Shown here piece after piece: positions 8,702 through 16,809 of a stretch of 64,000 nt of DNA. This DNA comes from Nocardioides marinus (GTDB taxonomy: Bacteria > Pseudomonadota > Alphaproteobacteria > Rhodobacterales > Rhodobacteraceae), in assembly GCA_019801415.1 (NCBI GenBank), contig JAHVJD010000008.1:62001-126000 (forward strand), written 5' to 3'. The notes under the pieces were generated by a model, which ran no database searches, was not told the origin of the DNA, and was given only the letters and a program-made list of their open reading frames with translations. Within the stretch, counting starts at the first letter, position 1; each line of letters starts with the position of its first letter. The translations under genes and the position numbers were made by a program.

Positions 8702-9103
8702 TCAATCCAGCGGCTTGTAGACCACGGCGTCGATCTCGACCTTGGCGTCGACCATGATTTGCGAGCGCACGGTGGAGCGCGCCGGGCCGCCGTTGGGGAA
8801 GTAGCTGGCATAGACCCGGTTGAAGGTCCAGAAGTCGCGCGGATCATCGAGCCAGACGCCGACCTTGGCGATGTCGTCGAGGGTACAGTCGGCCAGTGCC
8901 AGGGCGGCTTTCAGGTTTTCCATGGTGCGGCGGGTCTGGCTTTCGATGCCGCCGGGCTCAATCTCGCCGTTTTCCTTCATCGCGACCTGGCCGGAGATAT
9001 AGACGAAATCGCCGGCCCGCACGGCCGGGGCGAAGGGCAGGGGCTGGCCGCCTGCGCCGGTGCGATCGTCGCCGTAGCGGATGACTTTCTTTTCGCTGCT
9101 CAT
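8702..9103 (-). CDS. ridA: RidA/YjgF-family enamine/imine deaminase
   Basis: 133 aa, close to the usual 125-135 aa. The conserved core includes VYISGQVAM and the active-site Arg in GGPARSTVRSQIMV, which in RidA anchors the carboxylate of 2-aminoacrylate-type intermediates. The ATG at 9103 has AGGACC upstream. Last gene of the dctQ-dctM-dctP-mlrC-PLP enzyme-ridA run. RidA hydrolyses the reactive enamine/imine released by PLP dehydratases, which fits the D-serine dehydratase-like gene immediately upstream. Confidence 0.88.
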   Translation of the reverse strand: MSSEKKVIRYGDDRTGAGGQPLPFAPAVRAGDFVYISGQVAMKENGEIEPGGIESQTRRTMENLKAALALADCTLDDIAKVGVWLDDPRDFWTFNRVYASYFPNGGPARSTVRSQIMVDAKVEIDAVVYKPLD

Positions 9104-9149
9104 GTTCAGAGGTCCTTTTGTTCTGATGGGTTTGTTCGAGTGGGTGGGG

Positions 9150-10205
9150 TCACCAGACCTGGCCGCGGGCGGCGACCGGGCAGGGGCCAAGGTGCTCCCT
9201 GCCGCGGATCAGCTGCACCTCGTCCAGCATGTTGGTGACCACGCAGACGTGGTTCGGGATGATGCGCAGGCGGTCGCCGACCTGCAGGTTGATGGCATCG
9301 GCGGTCAGCACGCCGTGTTCTTCGGAGAGGCCCGCGATATGGATGTCGGGGCGGCCCAGCACATGGCCGTGGCCGCCGAGCCCTAGCAGATCGGAGGTCA
9401 GCACCTTGCTGCCGGCATCAATCACCGCGCGGCCCTCGCTGGGCACCGAGATCACCGTGACCAGCACGCTGAGGGCACAGTCGTCCCAGCTGCAGGTGCC
9501 ACGGACCTGGAGCGAGCGGTCGTTGAAGACATAGGTGCCGATGCGGTATTCGGTGGCGATGCCGACCTCTTGGGCCTGCCACATGCCGGGGGAGCCGCCG
9601 TTGGAGATGGTCGGCACCTCCAGCCCTGCGGCTTCGATCAGCGATTTGGCCTCAACCAGCCAGCGCTGCACCTCAGCCTCTGCGCCGACGGGCGGATAGG
9701 TCATCAGCCCGCCGAAGGCGAGGCCGGGCTGCTGGCTGATGTATTGCGCCAGATCGCGGGCGGCCTCGGGCGTGGCGACGCCGCAGCGGGCGGCGCCGGT
9801 GTCGCATTCCACCAGCACTGTCAGCGCATTGGGGCTGTCGGCAAAGGCGCCGGACAGGCCGTCGACGGTGGCGGTGTTGTCGGCGACCACGGTCAGGCGC
9901 ACACGCTCGGCCAATGCGCGCAGGCGCGCCAGTTTGGTGTCGCCCAGAATGTTGAAGGTGATCAGCACGTCATCAATGCCGCCCTCGGTGATCATCGCCT
10001 CGGCTTCGCTGATCTTTTGGCAGGTGATGCCGATGGCGCCGGCGTCGAGCTGGCGCTTGGCGATCATCGGCAGCTTGTGGGTCTTGATATGCGGGCGCAG
10101 CTTCAGCCCGTGCTGGTTGCAATGGGCCTGGAAGCGGTCGATGTTGGCCTCGGCAATGTCGAGATCCACCAGCACGGCGGGGGTGTCGATCTGCGGGAAG
10201 GTCAT
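9150..10205 (-). CDS. D-serine dehydratase / D-threonine aldolase-like PLP enzyme
   Basis: 351 aa, alanine-racemase-like N-terminal barrel plus D-serine dehydratase-like C-terminal domain. The cofactor lysine is probably Lys41 in RPHIKTHK. The C-terminal metal site reads PNHVCVV (His319, Cys321): His-x-Cys is the zinc pair of eukaryotic D-serine dehydratases, whereas D-threonine aldolases have His-Cys-Asp, as the BhcC paralogue at 56378-57541 does. I therefore favour dehydratase over aldolase chemistry. Start ATG overlaps the mlrC stop (ATGA). RidA follows, consistent with an aminoacrylate product. The substrate is unknown. Confidence 0.8.
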   Translation of the reverse strand: MTFPQIDTPAVLVDLDIAEANIDRFQAHCNQHGLKLRPHIKTHKLPMIAKRQLDAGAIGITCQKISEAEAMITEGGIDDVLITFNILGDTKLARLRALAERVRLTVVADNTATVDGLSGAFADSPNALTVLVECDTGAARCGVATPEAARDLAQYISQQPGLAFGGLMTYPPVGAEAEVQRWLVEAKSLIEAAGLEVPTISNGGSPGMWQAQEVGIATEYRIGTYVFNDRSLQVRGTCSWDDCALSVLVTVISVPSEGRAVIDAGSKVLTSDLLGLGGHGHVLGRPDIHIAGLSEEHGVLTADAINLQVGDRLRIIPNHVCVVTNMLDEVQLIRGREHLGPCPVAARGQVW

Positions 10206-11671
10206 GCGTGTTCTGCCTCCTTGAAGGGGTCCGCGACGATCGGCCAAAGGGGGCGGGTCAGGCGGGTGTAGCGGGTCTCGGCGGGGTTGTTGGGGTAGGG
10301 GCCATCCACCGCGGCATAGAGAATGTCGGCGGCGACGGGGGCGAAGGCGCCGTGAAAGTGGTTGGTGGATTTCACCGCAACCACCTGTTTTGCTGCGATA
10401 TCTATGCCAAGGTTGGTGAAGAGATCGGGGGAAAAGGTCTGCGCGCGGTTGGAGTTCAGCACCACGGCGATGCCGTTCACGTCGATCACCGCGCAGTCGC
10501 CCAGCGGCACGATGGAGGCGCCGAAGCTTTGCACCGCATCCTTGGCGACGCGCAGGACGGTGACGGTGGCATCGATGGGATCACCGGCATGGGCCGAGGT
10601 CTTGCCGCCGAAGCGCAGGTCCAGCTCCGCGCCTTCGCCGGCGGCGTGGCACAGGCGCACCGCCATCGGGTCCCAGATGGTGCCAAGCGCCATCGAGGTG
10701 ACGCCCATGTCCAGCGCGGCGCGCAGCAGGATGGTGGAATCGCCGGCCACGCCACCGCCGGGATTGTCCCAGACATCGGCCACCACGACCGGGCCGGTCT
10801 CCGCCATGCAGGCCTGTTCCAGCGCCTGTGTCACGGTCAGGAATTTGGGTTTGGTGGTGCCGCGGAAGGAATGCAGCTCCAACCCCAGTTCGCGCGCGAG
10901 CGCATCGCCCGCAGGTTGGTTGCCGTCGGTGATGACGATGGTCTTGGCGCCGAGATCGGGGGAGTCGCCCGCCATGAAGCCGTGAATGGCAGAGATCGAC
11001 AGCGCGGTGCCGTCTGCCTCCAGCGCGCACATCTTGTCGACGAAGCCGCGCATCGGGTGGCGGCTGGTGGGCAGCACCTCCATCATGCGGACGTCAAACA
11101 CGGAGAGTTTGGGGTCGATCTCGCCACGGGCGGCGCGCAGGGTCAGGTCGACGCAGGCCTCGCCGGTCTCGACGAAATCGGTGTGGGGGAATTCCTTGAA
11201 CACGGTGATGATGTCCGCGTTAGCCACGCGTTTTTCACTGAGGTGGCTGTGCGGGTCAAAGGTGACGCCGATGCGCACGTCCGGCCCGGCGATCTGGCGC
11301 ACGGATTCGATCAGCACGCCCTCGCAATCAACGCAGCCATCGGCGATCATGGCGCCGTGCAGCCCCAGCACCACCGCGTCCACCGGCAGGGCGGCGCGCA
11401 GCTGCTCCAGCACCTCGTCACGCAGCCGCGCCCAGGTGCGGGCGTTGACTAGCCCGCCGGGCTCGGCCCAGGTGGCGGTGCCCTCGATCAGTTCGACCTC
11501 GCCTGCCGCCGCGCGCTTGCGCAGGGCGGGGAAGACGGCGCTGCACAGGGTCGGGGTCTCCGGGTGGTCGCCGGGGGCGGCGTAGAAGCTTTGGGCAAAG
11601 TCCGAGAAATCGGTCCGCAGCGGCGAGAACGTGTTGGTTTCAGTGGCAATCGAGGCGCAGAAGACCCGCAT
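10202..11671 (-). CDS. MlrC-like M81-family metallohydrolase
   Basis: 489 aa. N-terminal DUF1485-type domain (FCASIATETNTFSP, VLGLHGAMIADGCVDCEG, TFDPHSHLSE) and C-terminal MlrC domain (VVADVWDNPGGGVAGDST, VKSTNHFHGAF) match the microcystinase C family, which hydrolyses peptide or amide bonds; most members have unknown substrates. Conserved Asp/His residues suggest a metal site. The ATG at 11671 follows AAAGGACC; the frame is open 62 codons further upstream but without support. It sits between a TRAP binding protein and a D-amino-acid-type PLP enzyme, suggesting that it trims an imported amide to an amino acid. Confidence 0.82.
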   Translation of the reverse strand: MRVFCASIATETNTFSPLRTDFSDFAQSFYAAPGDHPETPTLCSAVFPALRKRAAAGEVELIEGTATWAEPGGLVNARTWARLRDEVLEQLRAALPVDAVVLGLHGAMIADGCVDCEGVLIESVRQIAGPDVRIGVTFDPHSHLSEKRVANADIITVFKEFPHTDFVETGEACVDLTLRAARGEIDPKLSVFDVRMMEVLPTSRHPMRGFVDKMCALEADGTALSISAIHGFMAGDSPDLGAKTIVITDGNQPAGDALARELGLELHSFRGTTKPKFLTVTQALEQACMAETGPVVVADVWDNPGGGVAGDSTILLRAALDMGVTSMALGTIWDPMAVRLCHAAGEGAELDLRFGGKTSAHAGDPIDATVTVLRVAKDAVQSFGASIVPLGDCAVIDVNGIAVVLNSNRAQTFSPDLFTNLGIDIAAKQVVAVKSTNHFHGAFAPVAADILYAAVDGPYPNNPAETRYTRLTRPLWPIVADPFKEAEHA

Positions 11672-11700
11672 GGTTCGGTCCTTTGGTCGGGGAATTCGGG

Positions 11701-11754
11701 CAGGCGCAAAAGGACGCCTGCCCAGGGTGCCCGGCCCGCAAACGCGCGGGCCGG
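11701..11754 (-). terminator. Intercistronic GC-rich hairpins between dctP and mlrC
   Basis: Two hairpins in the dctP-mlrC gap: CCGGCCCGC (11731-11739) with GCGGGCCGG (11746-11754), and CAGGCG (11701-11706) with CGCCTG (11715-11720). Neither has a clear U-tract; more likely an mRNA-stabilising or attenuating structure that keeps the binding protein more abundant than the enzymes. Confidence 0.4.
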
Positions 11755-11762
11755 CGCAGAGG

Positions 11763-12800
11763 TCAGTCGAGGTAGGCGGAAGCGTTGGCCGCGGCGACCT
11801 GTTCCTTGAACTTGGCCAGCAGCTCACCGGCGCGGGCGTCCATGTTCTCGGCCACATGGGCCTCGAACGCGGGCTGCGCTGCGGCGGCCATGGCGGCGCG
11901 CTGCTCGGCAGTCAGGGCGGTGACCTTGATCTTGTCCATCAGCCCGCCAAGGCCGCGGTCCGAGGCCTCGATCACGCGGGACAGACCGCGGCTGGCAGTG
12001 ACGCAGTTCTCGGCGGCGGTGTGCAGGGTGGCCTGCTCAGCCTCGCTCAGACCTTCGTAGAAGGCGCGGTTGATCATGAAGGTGTAGGGCGAGAACAGGT
12101 GGTTGGTCAGGGTCAGGTGTTCCTGTACCTCGGCGAAGTTCGCGAATGAGATGATCGGAACCGGGTTCATCTGGCCGTCGATCACGCCGGTCTGCAGGCC
12201 GGAGTAGACCTCACCCCAGGACAGGGGATAGGCTTCGGCACCCAGCGACTGCATGATTTTCTGATGCGAGGGCAGGGTCATGGTGCGGATGCGGATGCCC
12301 TCGAAATCTTCGAGATTGGCAATCGGGCGCTTGGAGTTGGTGACCGCAAAGAAACCGCCGGTGTCCGGGAAGCCCAGCACCACAACATCACCCAGCTCTG
12401 CTTCGATGTCGGCGGCCAGTTCCTTGCCGAATGGGCCGTCGAAGACCTCATAGGTGGAGGCGTTGCCGTTGAAGGCAAAAGGCAGGTTCAAGACGTCGAT
12501 GCGCGGGTAGTAGCTGGCCAGCGCGCCGGTGGAGGTCAGCGTGGCCTGGATGATGCCGTCGCGCACCTGCTGCACATGTTCCGCAGCCGAGCCGAGCTGG
12601 TTGGAGCCGAAGACCTCAACCGTGACGGAGCCGTTGGTGTCGGCGGTGACGATGTTTGAGAACACGGCGGTGCAGGCGTGGGCCGGGTTCTCAAACGGGT
12701 CGGTCTTGTTGTCGTGGCCGAACTTGATGACGCCGCCCGCCGATGCGGTGGTTGCGGTCAGCGTTGCCGCGACGGTCAGGCCCTTGATGAGAGTGTTCAT
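11763..12800 (-). CDS. dctP: TRAP transporter solute-binding protein (DctP)
   Basis: 345 aa periplasmic receptor with an N-terminal signal peptide (MNTLIKGLTVAATLTATTASA) and the DctP fold: VQQVRDGIIQATLTSTGALA, LPFAF, the carboxylate-binding Arg region IRIRTMTLPSHQ and SWGEVYSGLQTGVIDGQMNP. TRAP receptors usually bind organic acids, including amino-acid-like and acylated acids, through a conserved Arg. GGAGGAA precedes the ATG. It is third in the operon after dctQ and dctM. Confidence 0.9.
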   Translation of the reverse strand: MNTLIKGLTVAATLTATTASAGGVIKFGHDNKTDPFENPAHACTAVFSNIVTADTNGSVTVEVFGSNQLGSAAEHVQQVRDGIIQATLTSTGALASYYPRIDVLNLPFAFNGNASTYEVFDGPFGKELAADIEAELGDVVVLGFPDTGGFFAVTNSKRPIANLEDFEGIRIRTMTLPSHQKIMQSLGAEAYPLSWGEVYSGLQTGVIDGQMNPVPIISFANFAEVQEHLTLTNHLFSPYTFMINRAFYEGLSEAEQATLHTAAENCVTASRGLSRVIEASDRGLGGLMDKIKVTALTAEQRAAMAAAAQPAFEAHVAENMDARAGELLAKFKEQVAAANASAYLD

Positions 12801-12834
12801 GGATTCCTCCTTGTTGGATTTGATTTGGTTTTGG

Positions 12835-14118
12835 TTATTGGGCAAAGCCGAGCATCCGGGGCAGCAGCAGGGCCGCGTCCTCCCAGAAGGCAAAGACAAA
12901 CAGGATGGCGACCTCGGCCAGCAGGAAGGGCATCAGCTTCATCGAGATGCGCTCCAGCTTTTCGCCGGTGACGGAGGACAGCACGAAGAGGCAGGCGCCC
13001 ACCGGTGGTGTCATCAGCGAGATATTTAGCGCCAGCACAAAGATGATGCCTGCGTGGATCGGCTCCAGCCCGACCTGTTCGGTCAGCGGCACCAGCACCG
13101 GCGCGAGGATGATCAGGATGGCGGTGATGTCCATCACCATGCCGACAATCAGCAGCAATCCGATGATGATGGCGATCACCGCATAGCGGTTGTCCGACAG
13201 GCCCAGCACGGTTTCCGCGATCAGCTGCGGGATGCGCTCGAAACTCATCCACCAGCCGAGAATGCCGGCAAAGGCGATGATGACAAAGATCACCCCGGTG
13301 ATGCGCGCGGTGCGCACCAGCATGCCGTAGAAGCCCCGCAGGGTCAGGGTGCGGTAGACAAAGACGCCGATGAAGATGGCATAGGCAACGGCGATCGATG
13401 CGGCCTCTGTCGGGGTGACGATGCCGCCCAGGATGCCGCCGAGGATGATGATGGGCATGGCGAGCGCGGTGAGGGAGGACAGGAAGGTGTCCCAGATCTC
13501 GCGGGGGGTGGCGCCGCGGATGGCCTTGGGCAGGTTCTCGCGCTTGCCGCCGATGGCGATGACGCCCATGCAGACCAGGCAGATCACCAGACCGGGCAGG
13601 ATGCCTGCCGCGAACAGCCCGGCAATCGACACGCCCATCAGCGAGCCATAGACCACCATCAGGCCCGAGGGCGGGATGGTCGGGCCGATGATCGACCCGG
13701 CGGCGGTGACCGCACAGGCGTAGTCGCGCTTGTAACCTTCCTTGACCATCGCGGGCACCAACGTGCGGCCAAAGGCGGCGGCGTCGGCGGTGGCGGATCC
13801 GGTCAGCCCGGCAAAGAATACCGAGGCCAGCATGTTGGTATGCGCCAGCCCGCCGCGGAACCGGCCGACCAGCACCTGCGCCAGCTTGACCAGCCGCCCG
13901 GTGATGCCGATGTCGTTCATGATCTCACCCGCCAGGATGAAGAAGGGCATCGCGAGGAAAGGGAAGATGTTCAGCCCGTTGAAGATCTTGCTGGGACCGA
14001 TGGCAAGGAAGCTGGTGCCGCCCATGTCGATCAGGCCGACGACGCCGGCAAGGCCGATGGCAAATCCGATCGGCATGCCGAACAGGATGAGGACAACAAA
14101 TGCGATCGCGGCGATCAT
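12835..14118 (-). CDS. dctM: TRAP transporter large permease (DctM)
   Basis: 427 aa, strongly hydrophobic throughout with roughly a dozen membrane segments and DctM family features (FFILAGEIMNDIGITGRLV, SGSATADAAAFGRTLVPAM, GSIIGPTIPPSG). It moves substrate with Na+. Its ATG overlaps the dctQ stop (ATGA) and AGGAGGAAA precedes it; the frame continues upstream inside dctQ but that part is a shadow. Confidence 0.92.
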   Translation of the reverse strand: MIAAIAFVVLILFGMPIGFAIGLAGVVGLIDMGGTSFLAIGPSKIFNGLNIFPFLAMPFFILAGEIMNDIGITGRLVKLAQVLVGRFRGGLAHTNMLASVFFAGLTGSATADAAAFGRTLVPAMVKEGYKRDYACAVTAAGSIIGPTIPPSGLMVVYGSLMGVSIAGLFAAGILPGLVICLVCMGVIAIGGKRENLPKAIRGATPREIWDTFLSSLTALAMPIIILGGILGGIVTPTEAASIAVAYAIFIGVFVYRTLTLRGFYGMLVRTARITGVIFVIIAFAGILGWWMSFERIPQLIAETVLGLSDNRYAVIAIIIGLLLIVGMVMDITAILIILAPVLVPLTEQVGLEPIHAGIIFVLALNISLMTPPVGACLFVLSSVTGEKLERISMKLMPFLLAEVAILFVFAFWEDAALLLPRMLGFAQ

Positions 14119-14636
14119 GGTGTTTCCTCCTCGAGGCGATCGTTGAAGGGCGGGTTGTCGATGTGGCTGCCCATGTCGCGCATCAGCACCAGCGCCAGCT
14201 GCACCGCGGCCAGCGCGGCAGAAACCGGGATGGCGGCATAGAAGGGCGCAAGGCTGACGCCGAAGATCATCGCCTGCCGCGGTGCGCCGCTGGCGGCAAA
14301 GCCGATGCCGAACCACAGCACGTAAAGGAACAGGGCCAGCGCCAGGAGATCCATGCAGATCAGTGCCGCATGGCGCAGCCCCGTGGGCAACGCCAGCACA
14401 AAGGCGGTCAGCCCGATGTGGTCGCGCCGCGCAATGCCGGAGGACACCGCCAGCATTGCCGCCCAGATCATCAGGTAGCGGGCCAGAACCTCGGGCCAGG
14501 GTAGCTGCCAGTGGAAATAATAGCGGTCAATCACCCCCAGCCAGACATCCAGCACCAGCGCCAGCATCAGGGCGGCGACGATGGCTTCGACGGCTGAGTT
14601 GATTTTGATGCTGGCGGTTTCGGCCCATTTCCGCAT
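14115..14636 (-). CDS. dctQ: TRAP transporter small permease (DctQ)
   Basis: 173 aa with four predicted membrane helices, the size and layout of DctQ; the motif GVIDRYYFHWQLPWPEVLARYLM is split around residues 32-54 and contains the family's conserved E-x-x-A-R-Y. Start ATG 14636 follows AGGGGAGG. First gene of the TRAP-mlrC-PLP-ridA operon, reading away from the RpiR regulator. Confidence 0.9.
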   Translation of the reverse strand: MRKWAETASIKINSAVEAIVAALMLALVLDVWLGVIDRYYFHWQLPWPEVLARYLMIWAAMLAVSSGIARRDHIGLTAFVLALPTGLRHAALICMDLLALALFLYVLWFGIGFAASGAPRQAMIFGVSLAPFYAAIPVSAALAAVQLALVLMRDMGSHIDNPPFNDRLEEETP

Positions 14637-14659
14637 CGCTCGCCTCCCCTGAGCTTGCT

Positions 14660-14674
14660 TGTACTTGAAGTACA
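14660..14674. promoter_or_regulatory. Operator-like palindrome 1 (RpiR candidate)
   Basis: TGTACTTGAAGTACA is a perfect 7-1-7 palindrome 24 bases upstream of dctQ. Two related elements at 14712-14726 and 14784-14798 lie in the same divergent region. Confidence 0.65.
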
Positions 14675-14711
14675 TATAACTCAGGTTGGGAGCATGAAAT
14701 CAACATAATTT

Positions 14712-14726
14712 TGTTACTGAGGTACG
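14712..14726. promoter_or_regulatory. Operator-like element 2 (RpiR candidate)
   Basis: TGTTACTGAGGTACG matches element 1 at 10 of 15 positions, keeping TGT, the central TGA and TAC. Confidence 0.55.
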
Positions 14727-14783
14727 TATTTTCGACAAATGCCTGAAAAGCCACCTTAGATTTTTGTCGGTTTGACCCGAAAA

Positions 14784-14798
14784 TGTATCTGAGTTACG
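14784..14798. promoter_or_regulatory. Operator-like element 3 (RpiR candidate)
   Basis: TGTATCTGAGTTACG lies 27 bases before the rpiR-type start and matches element 1 at TGTA, central TGA and TAC; a position suited to autoregulation. Confidence 0.55.
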
Positions 14799-14825
14799 TT
14801 TCTCGGTGTAACCAAGGAGACCGCC

Positions 14826-15758
14826 GTGACCGACGAAACCATTGCTTCTACCGCTGACGGGCTGCCTCCGAAGAAGGGTATTTCGGGCACAGCGGACGTG
14901 ATTTCCTCGCTGCGTCGCCATGACGGACAGCTGCCGACGCAGGAGCAGAAGGTGGCCGATTTCGTCAAGGCGCATCTGGAGCAGATCAGCGCCATGACCA
15001 TCGCCGAGCTGGCGGGGCAGTGCGATGTCAGCACCCCGACGGTGATCCGCTTCTGTCGGACGCTCGGCTGCGACGGGTTTCGCGAGTTCAAGCTGCGGCT
15101 GGCGCAGAACCTTGCGGTCAGCCAGCAGTATCTGACCGCCAAGCCGCTGCCCGAACAGGTGCGCGGCGATACGGCGATCGATCAGATCCTCGGCGCGCTA
15201 TATGCCTCGGCCAGCGCCATGCAGCAGCAGATCGATGCAGAGGCGATGGAGCGCGCCAAGGCGGCCCTGCTGGAGACCCGGCATCTGGTTTTCGCGGGCA
15301 TTGGCGGCGGCTCTTCCAATGTTGCGCAGGAGGCGGCGAACCGGTTCTTCCGGCTGGGGATCCCGGCGGTGTCGACCAGCGACAGCTACATCCTGCAGAT
15401 GCGCGCGGCGACGCTGAAGGCGGGGGATGTGCTGTTCCTGATCTCGGCCAGCGGCGAGGCGGATGCCATCGTCGGTGCGGCAGAGATTGCCGGCGGCTAT
15501 GGCGCCACCACGGTCTGCATCACCAAGCCGGGCACCCGGCTGGCCCATGCCTGCACGGTGCCGATCCTGCTGGACCTGCCGGAGGACCGGGACATCCACA
15601 AGCCCACCGCCTCGCGCTATATTCACATGATCGTGGTCGATGCGCTGGCGATGGCGGTGGCGCAGGCGATGGATGAAACCACCGAGAACCTGCGCCGCAT
15701 CCGCGCGTCGCTCACCGCTTATCACGGGCGCACCGGGCCACAGCCACTGGGCGACTGA
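14826..15758 (+). CDS. RpiR/MurR-family regulator (HTH-SIS)
   Basis: 310 aa. N-terminal HTH_6 domain (TIAELAGQCDVSTPTVIRFCRTLGC, split over residues ~58-83) and a C-terminal SIS domain (VFAGIGGGSSNVAQEAANRF, FLISASGEADAIV) that usually senses phosphosugars. GTG start at 14826 preceded by AAGGAGA. Divergent from the TRAP operon and flanked by three operator-like repeats, so it is the likely regulator of that operon; the effector would be the transported compound or a derivative. Confidence 0.88.
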   Translation: MTDETIASTADGLPPKKGISGTADVISSLRRHDGQLPTQEQKVADFVKAHLEQISAMTIAELAGQCDVSTPTVIRFCRTLGCDGFREFKLRLAQNLAVSQQYLTAKPLPEQVRGDTAIDQILGALYASASAMQQQIDAEAMERAKAALLETRHLVFAGIGGGSSNVAQEAANRFFRLGIPAVSTSDSYILQMRAATLKAGDVLFLISASGEADAIVGAAEIAGGYGATTVCITKPGTRLAHACTVPILLDLPEDRDIHKPTASRYIHMIVVDALAMAVAQAMDETTENLRRIRASLTAYHGRTGPQPLGD

Positions 15759-15779
15759 GGCCGCGCGCGCTGGGGCTGC

Positions 15780-16250
15780 TCAGAACGCGCCGGGGGCGCA
15801 TTGCAGGCAGACCAGCCCTTCGCTGCGCCAGAAATCAACCACGCTGGCGCGGTCGTCAAAGACGATCCAGGGATCGAACCCGTCGAGCCGCATCTGCTGC
15901 AGCAGGTCGCGCTTCACGTCCGGGTCGCTCAGCTCGTCGGCATCGCCGGGGCGCAGGTAGATGCCATCAAAGGGCAGATCGTTCGCCTCCAGCCAGGCCA
16001 CGGTCTGCGCCACCCAGCCTGCGGGGCGGCCTGAACACAGCACGATCTGCTCGCCGCCGGCCTTCAGCTGCCGCAGCACCCGGGCCACCGGCGCGATCAC
16101 GGCGGTTTCCGCCATGGCGTCGTGGAAAGCGTCCCAGTGTTTTTCCGGCCCGTGCACCAGCGGGCCGAGCCGCTCGGCGTCGAATTCGGCCAGCGTGCCG
16201 TCGATGTCGAAGACGGCGCAGGGGCGGCGGGCGGGGGTGTCAAAGCTCAT
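15780..16250 (-). CDS. HAD-superfamily phosphatase (PNKP-like)
   Basis: 156 aa. Motif I is FDIDGTLAEF (nucleophile Asp in DxDGT), motif II VLCSGRP, and the C-terminal motif IVFDDRASVVDFWR carries the DD pair. This small, cap-poor layout resembles the phosphatase domain of polynucleotide kinase/phosphatase. The ATG at 16250 lies inside the histidine phosphatase gene (11-base overlap). Last gene of the ABC importer-hydrolase operon; with two other hydrolases it suggests dephosphorylation of an imported ester. Confidence 0.75.
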   Translation of the reverse strand: MSFDTPARRPCAVFDIDGTLAEFDAERLGPLVHGPEKHWDAFHDAMAETAVIAPVARVLRQLKAGGEQIVLCSGRPAGWVAQTVAWLEANDLPFDGIYLRPGDADELSDPDVKRDLLQQMRLDGFDPWIVFDDRASVVDFWRSEGLVCLQCAPGAF

Positions 16251-16809
16251 CAATCTCTTCCTTGTGGGTCAGGGGGGTGCCGCCGGGGAGCGGGCGGTAA
16301 TGGATGGCGCGCGCGTTGGGGGCGCGCTGTCCGACGTCCGGCTGGCCGGTCAGCAGGCGGGTCGCGCGGATGACGCCGGAGTGGCAGACGATCACCGGCA
16401 GGGCAGGGCCTGCCTGCCGGATGCAGTCGGTCAGCGCGGCATGAACGCGCAGGATCATCTCAGCCCAGCCCTCGCCGTTGTCTGGTGTGTCCTCGCGCCG
16501 GGGCAGTTCGGCCAGGGGGCGGCCTTCGAAAATGCCCCAGTCGCGTTCGCGCAGACCGTCCAGCACAGTTGCAGGACAGTGGGAAAAGCCAAGCGCCGCG
16601 GTTTCGCGGGCCCGGGCCATCGGGCTGGTGAACAGGGCCAGTGGCTGGGGCCACTCGCGGTCCGCGAGGGCGCGGGCCTGCTCGCGGCCAGCCTCCGTCA
16701 GTGCCACATCCAGACGCCCGGCGATGAGGCCCGCGCGGTTGGCCGTGGTCTCGCCGTGGCGGATCAGGCAGAAGGCGCGGGCGGGCAGGGCTGGCAGCGG
16801 CCCGGTCAC
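16240..16809 (-). CDS. Histidine phosphatase family protein
   Basis: 189 aa. The catalytic LIRHGETTANRAGLIAGRLD signature (phospho-histidine in RHG) is near residue 17, with a second His in VIVCHSGVIRA, typical of phosphoglycerate-mutase-like/CobC phosphatases. GTG start at 16809 overlaps the stop of the MBL gene (GTGA). It removes phosphate from small molecules; the substrate is unknown. Tightly coupled with the MBL and HAD genes. Confidence 0.82.
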   Translation of the reverse strand: MTGPLPALPARAFCLIRHGETTANRAGLIAGRLDVALTEAGREQARALADREWPQPLALFTSPMARARETAALGFSHCPATVLDGLRERDWGIFEGRPLAELPRREDTPDNGEGWAEMILRVHAALTDCIRQAGPALPVIVCHSGVIRATRLLTGQPDVGQRAPNARAIHYRPLPGGTPLTHKEEIDEL

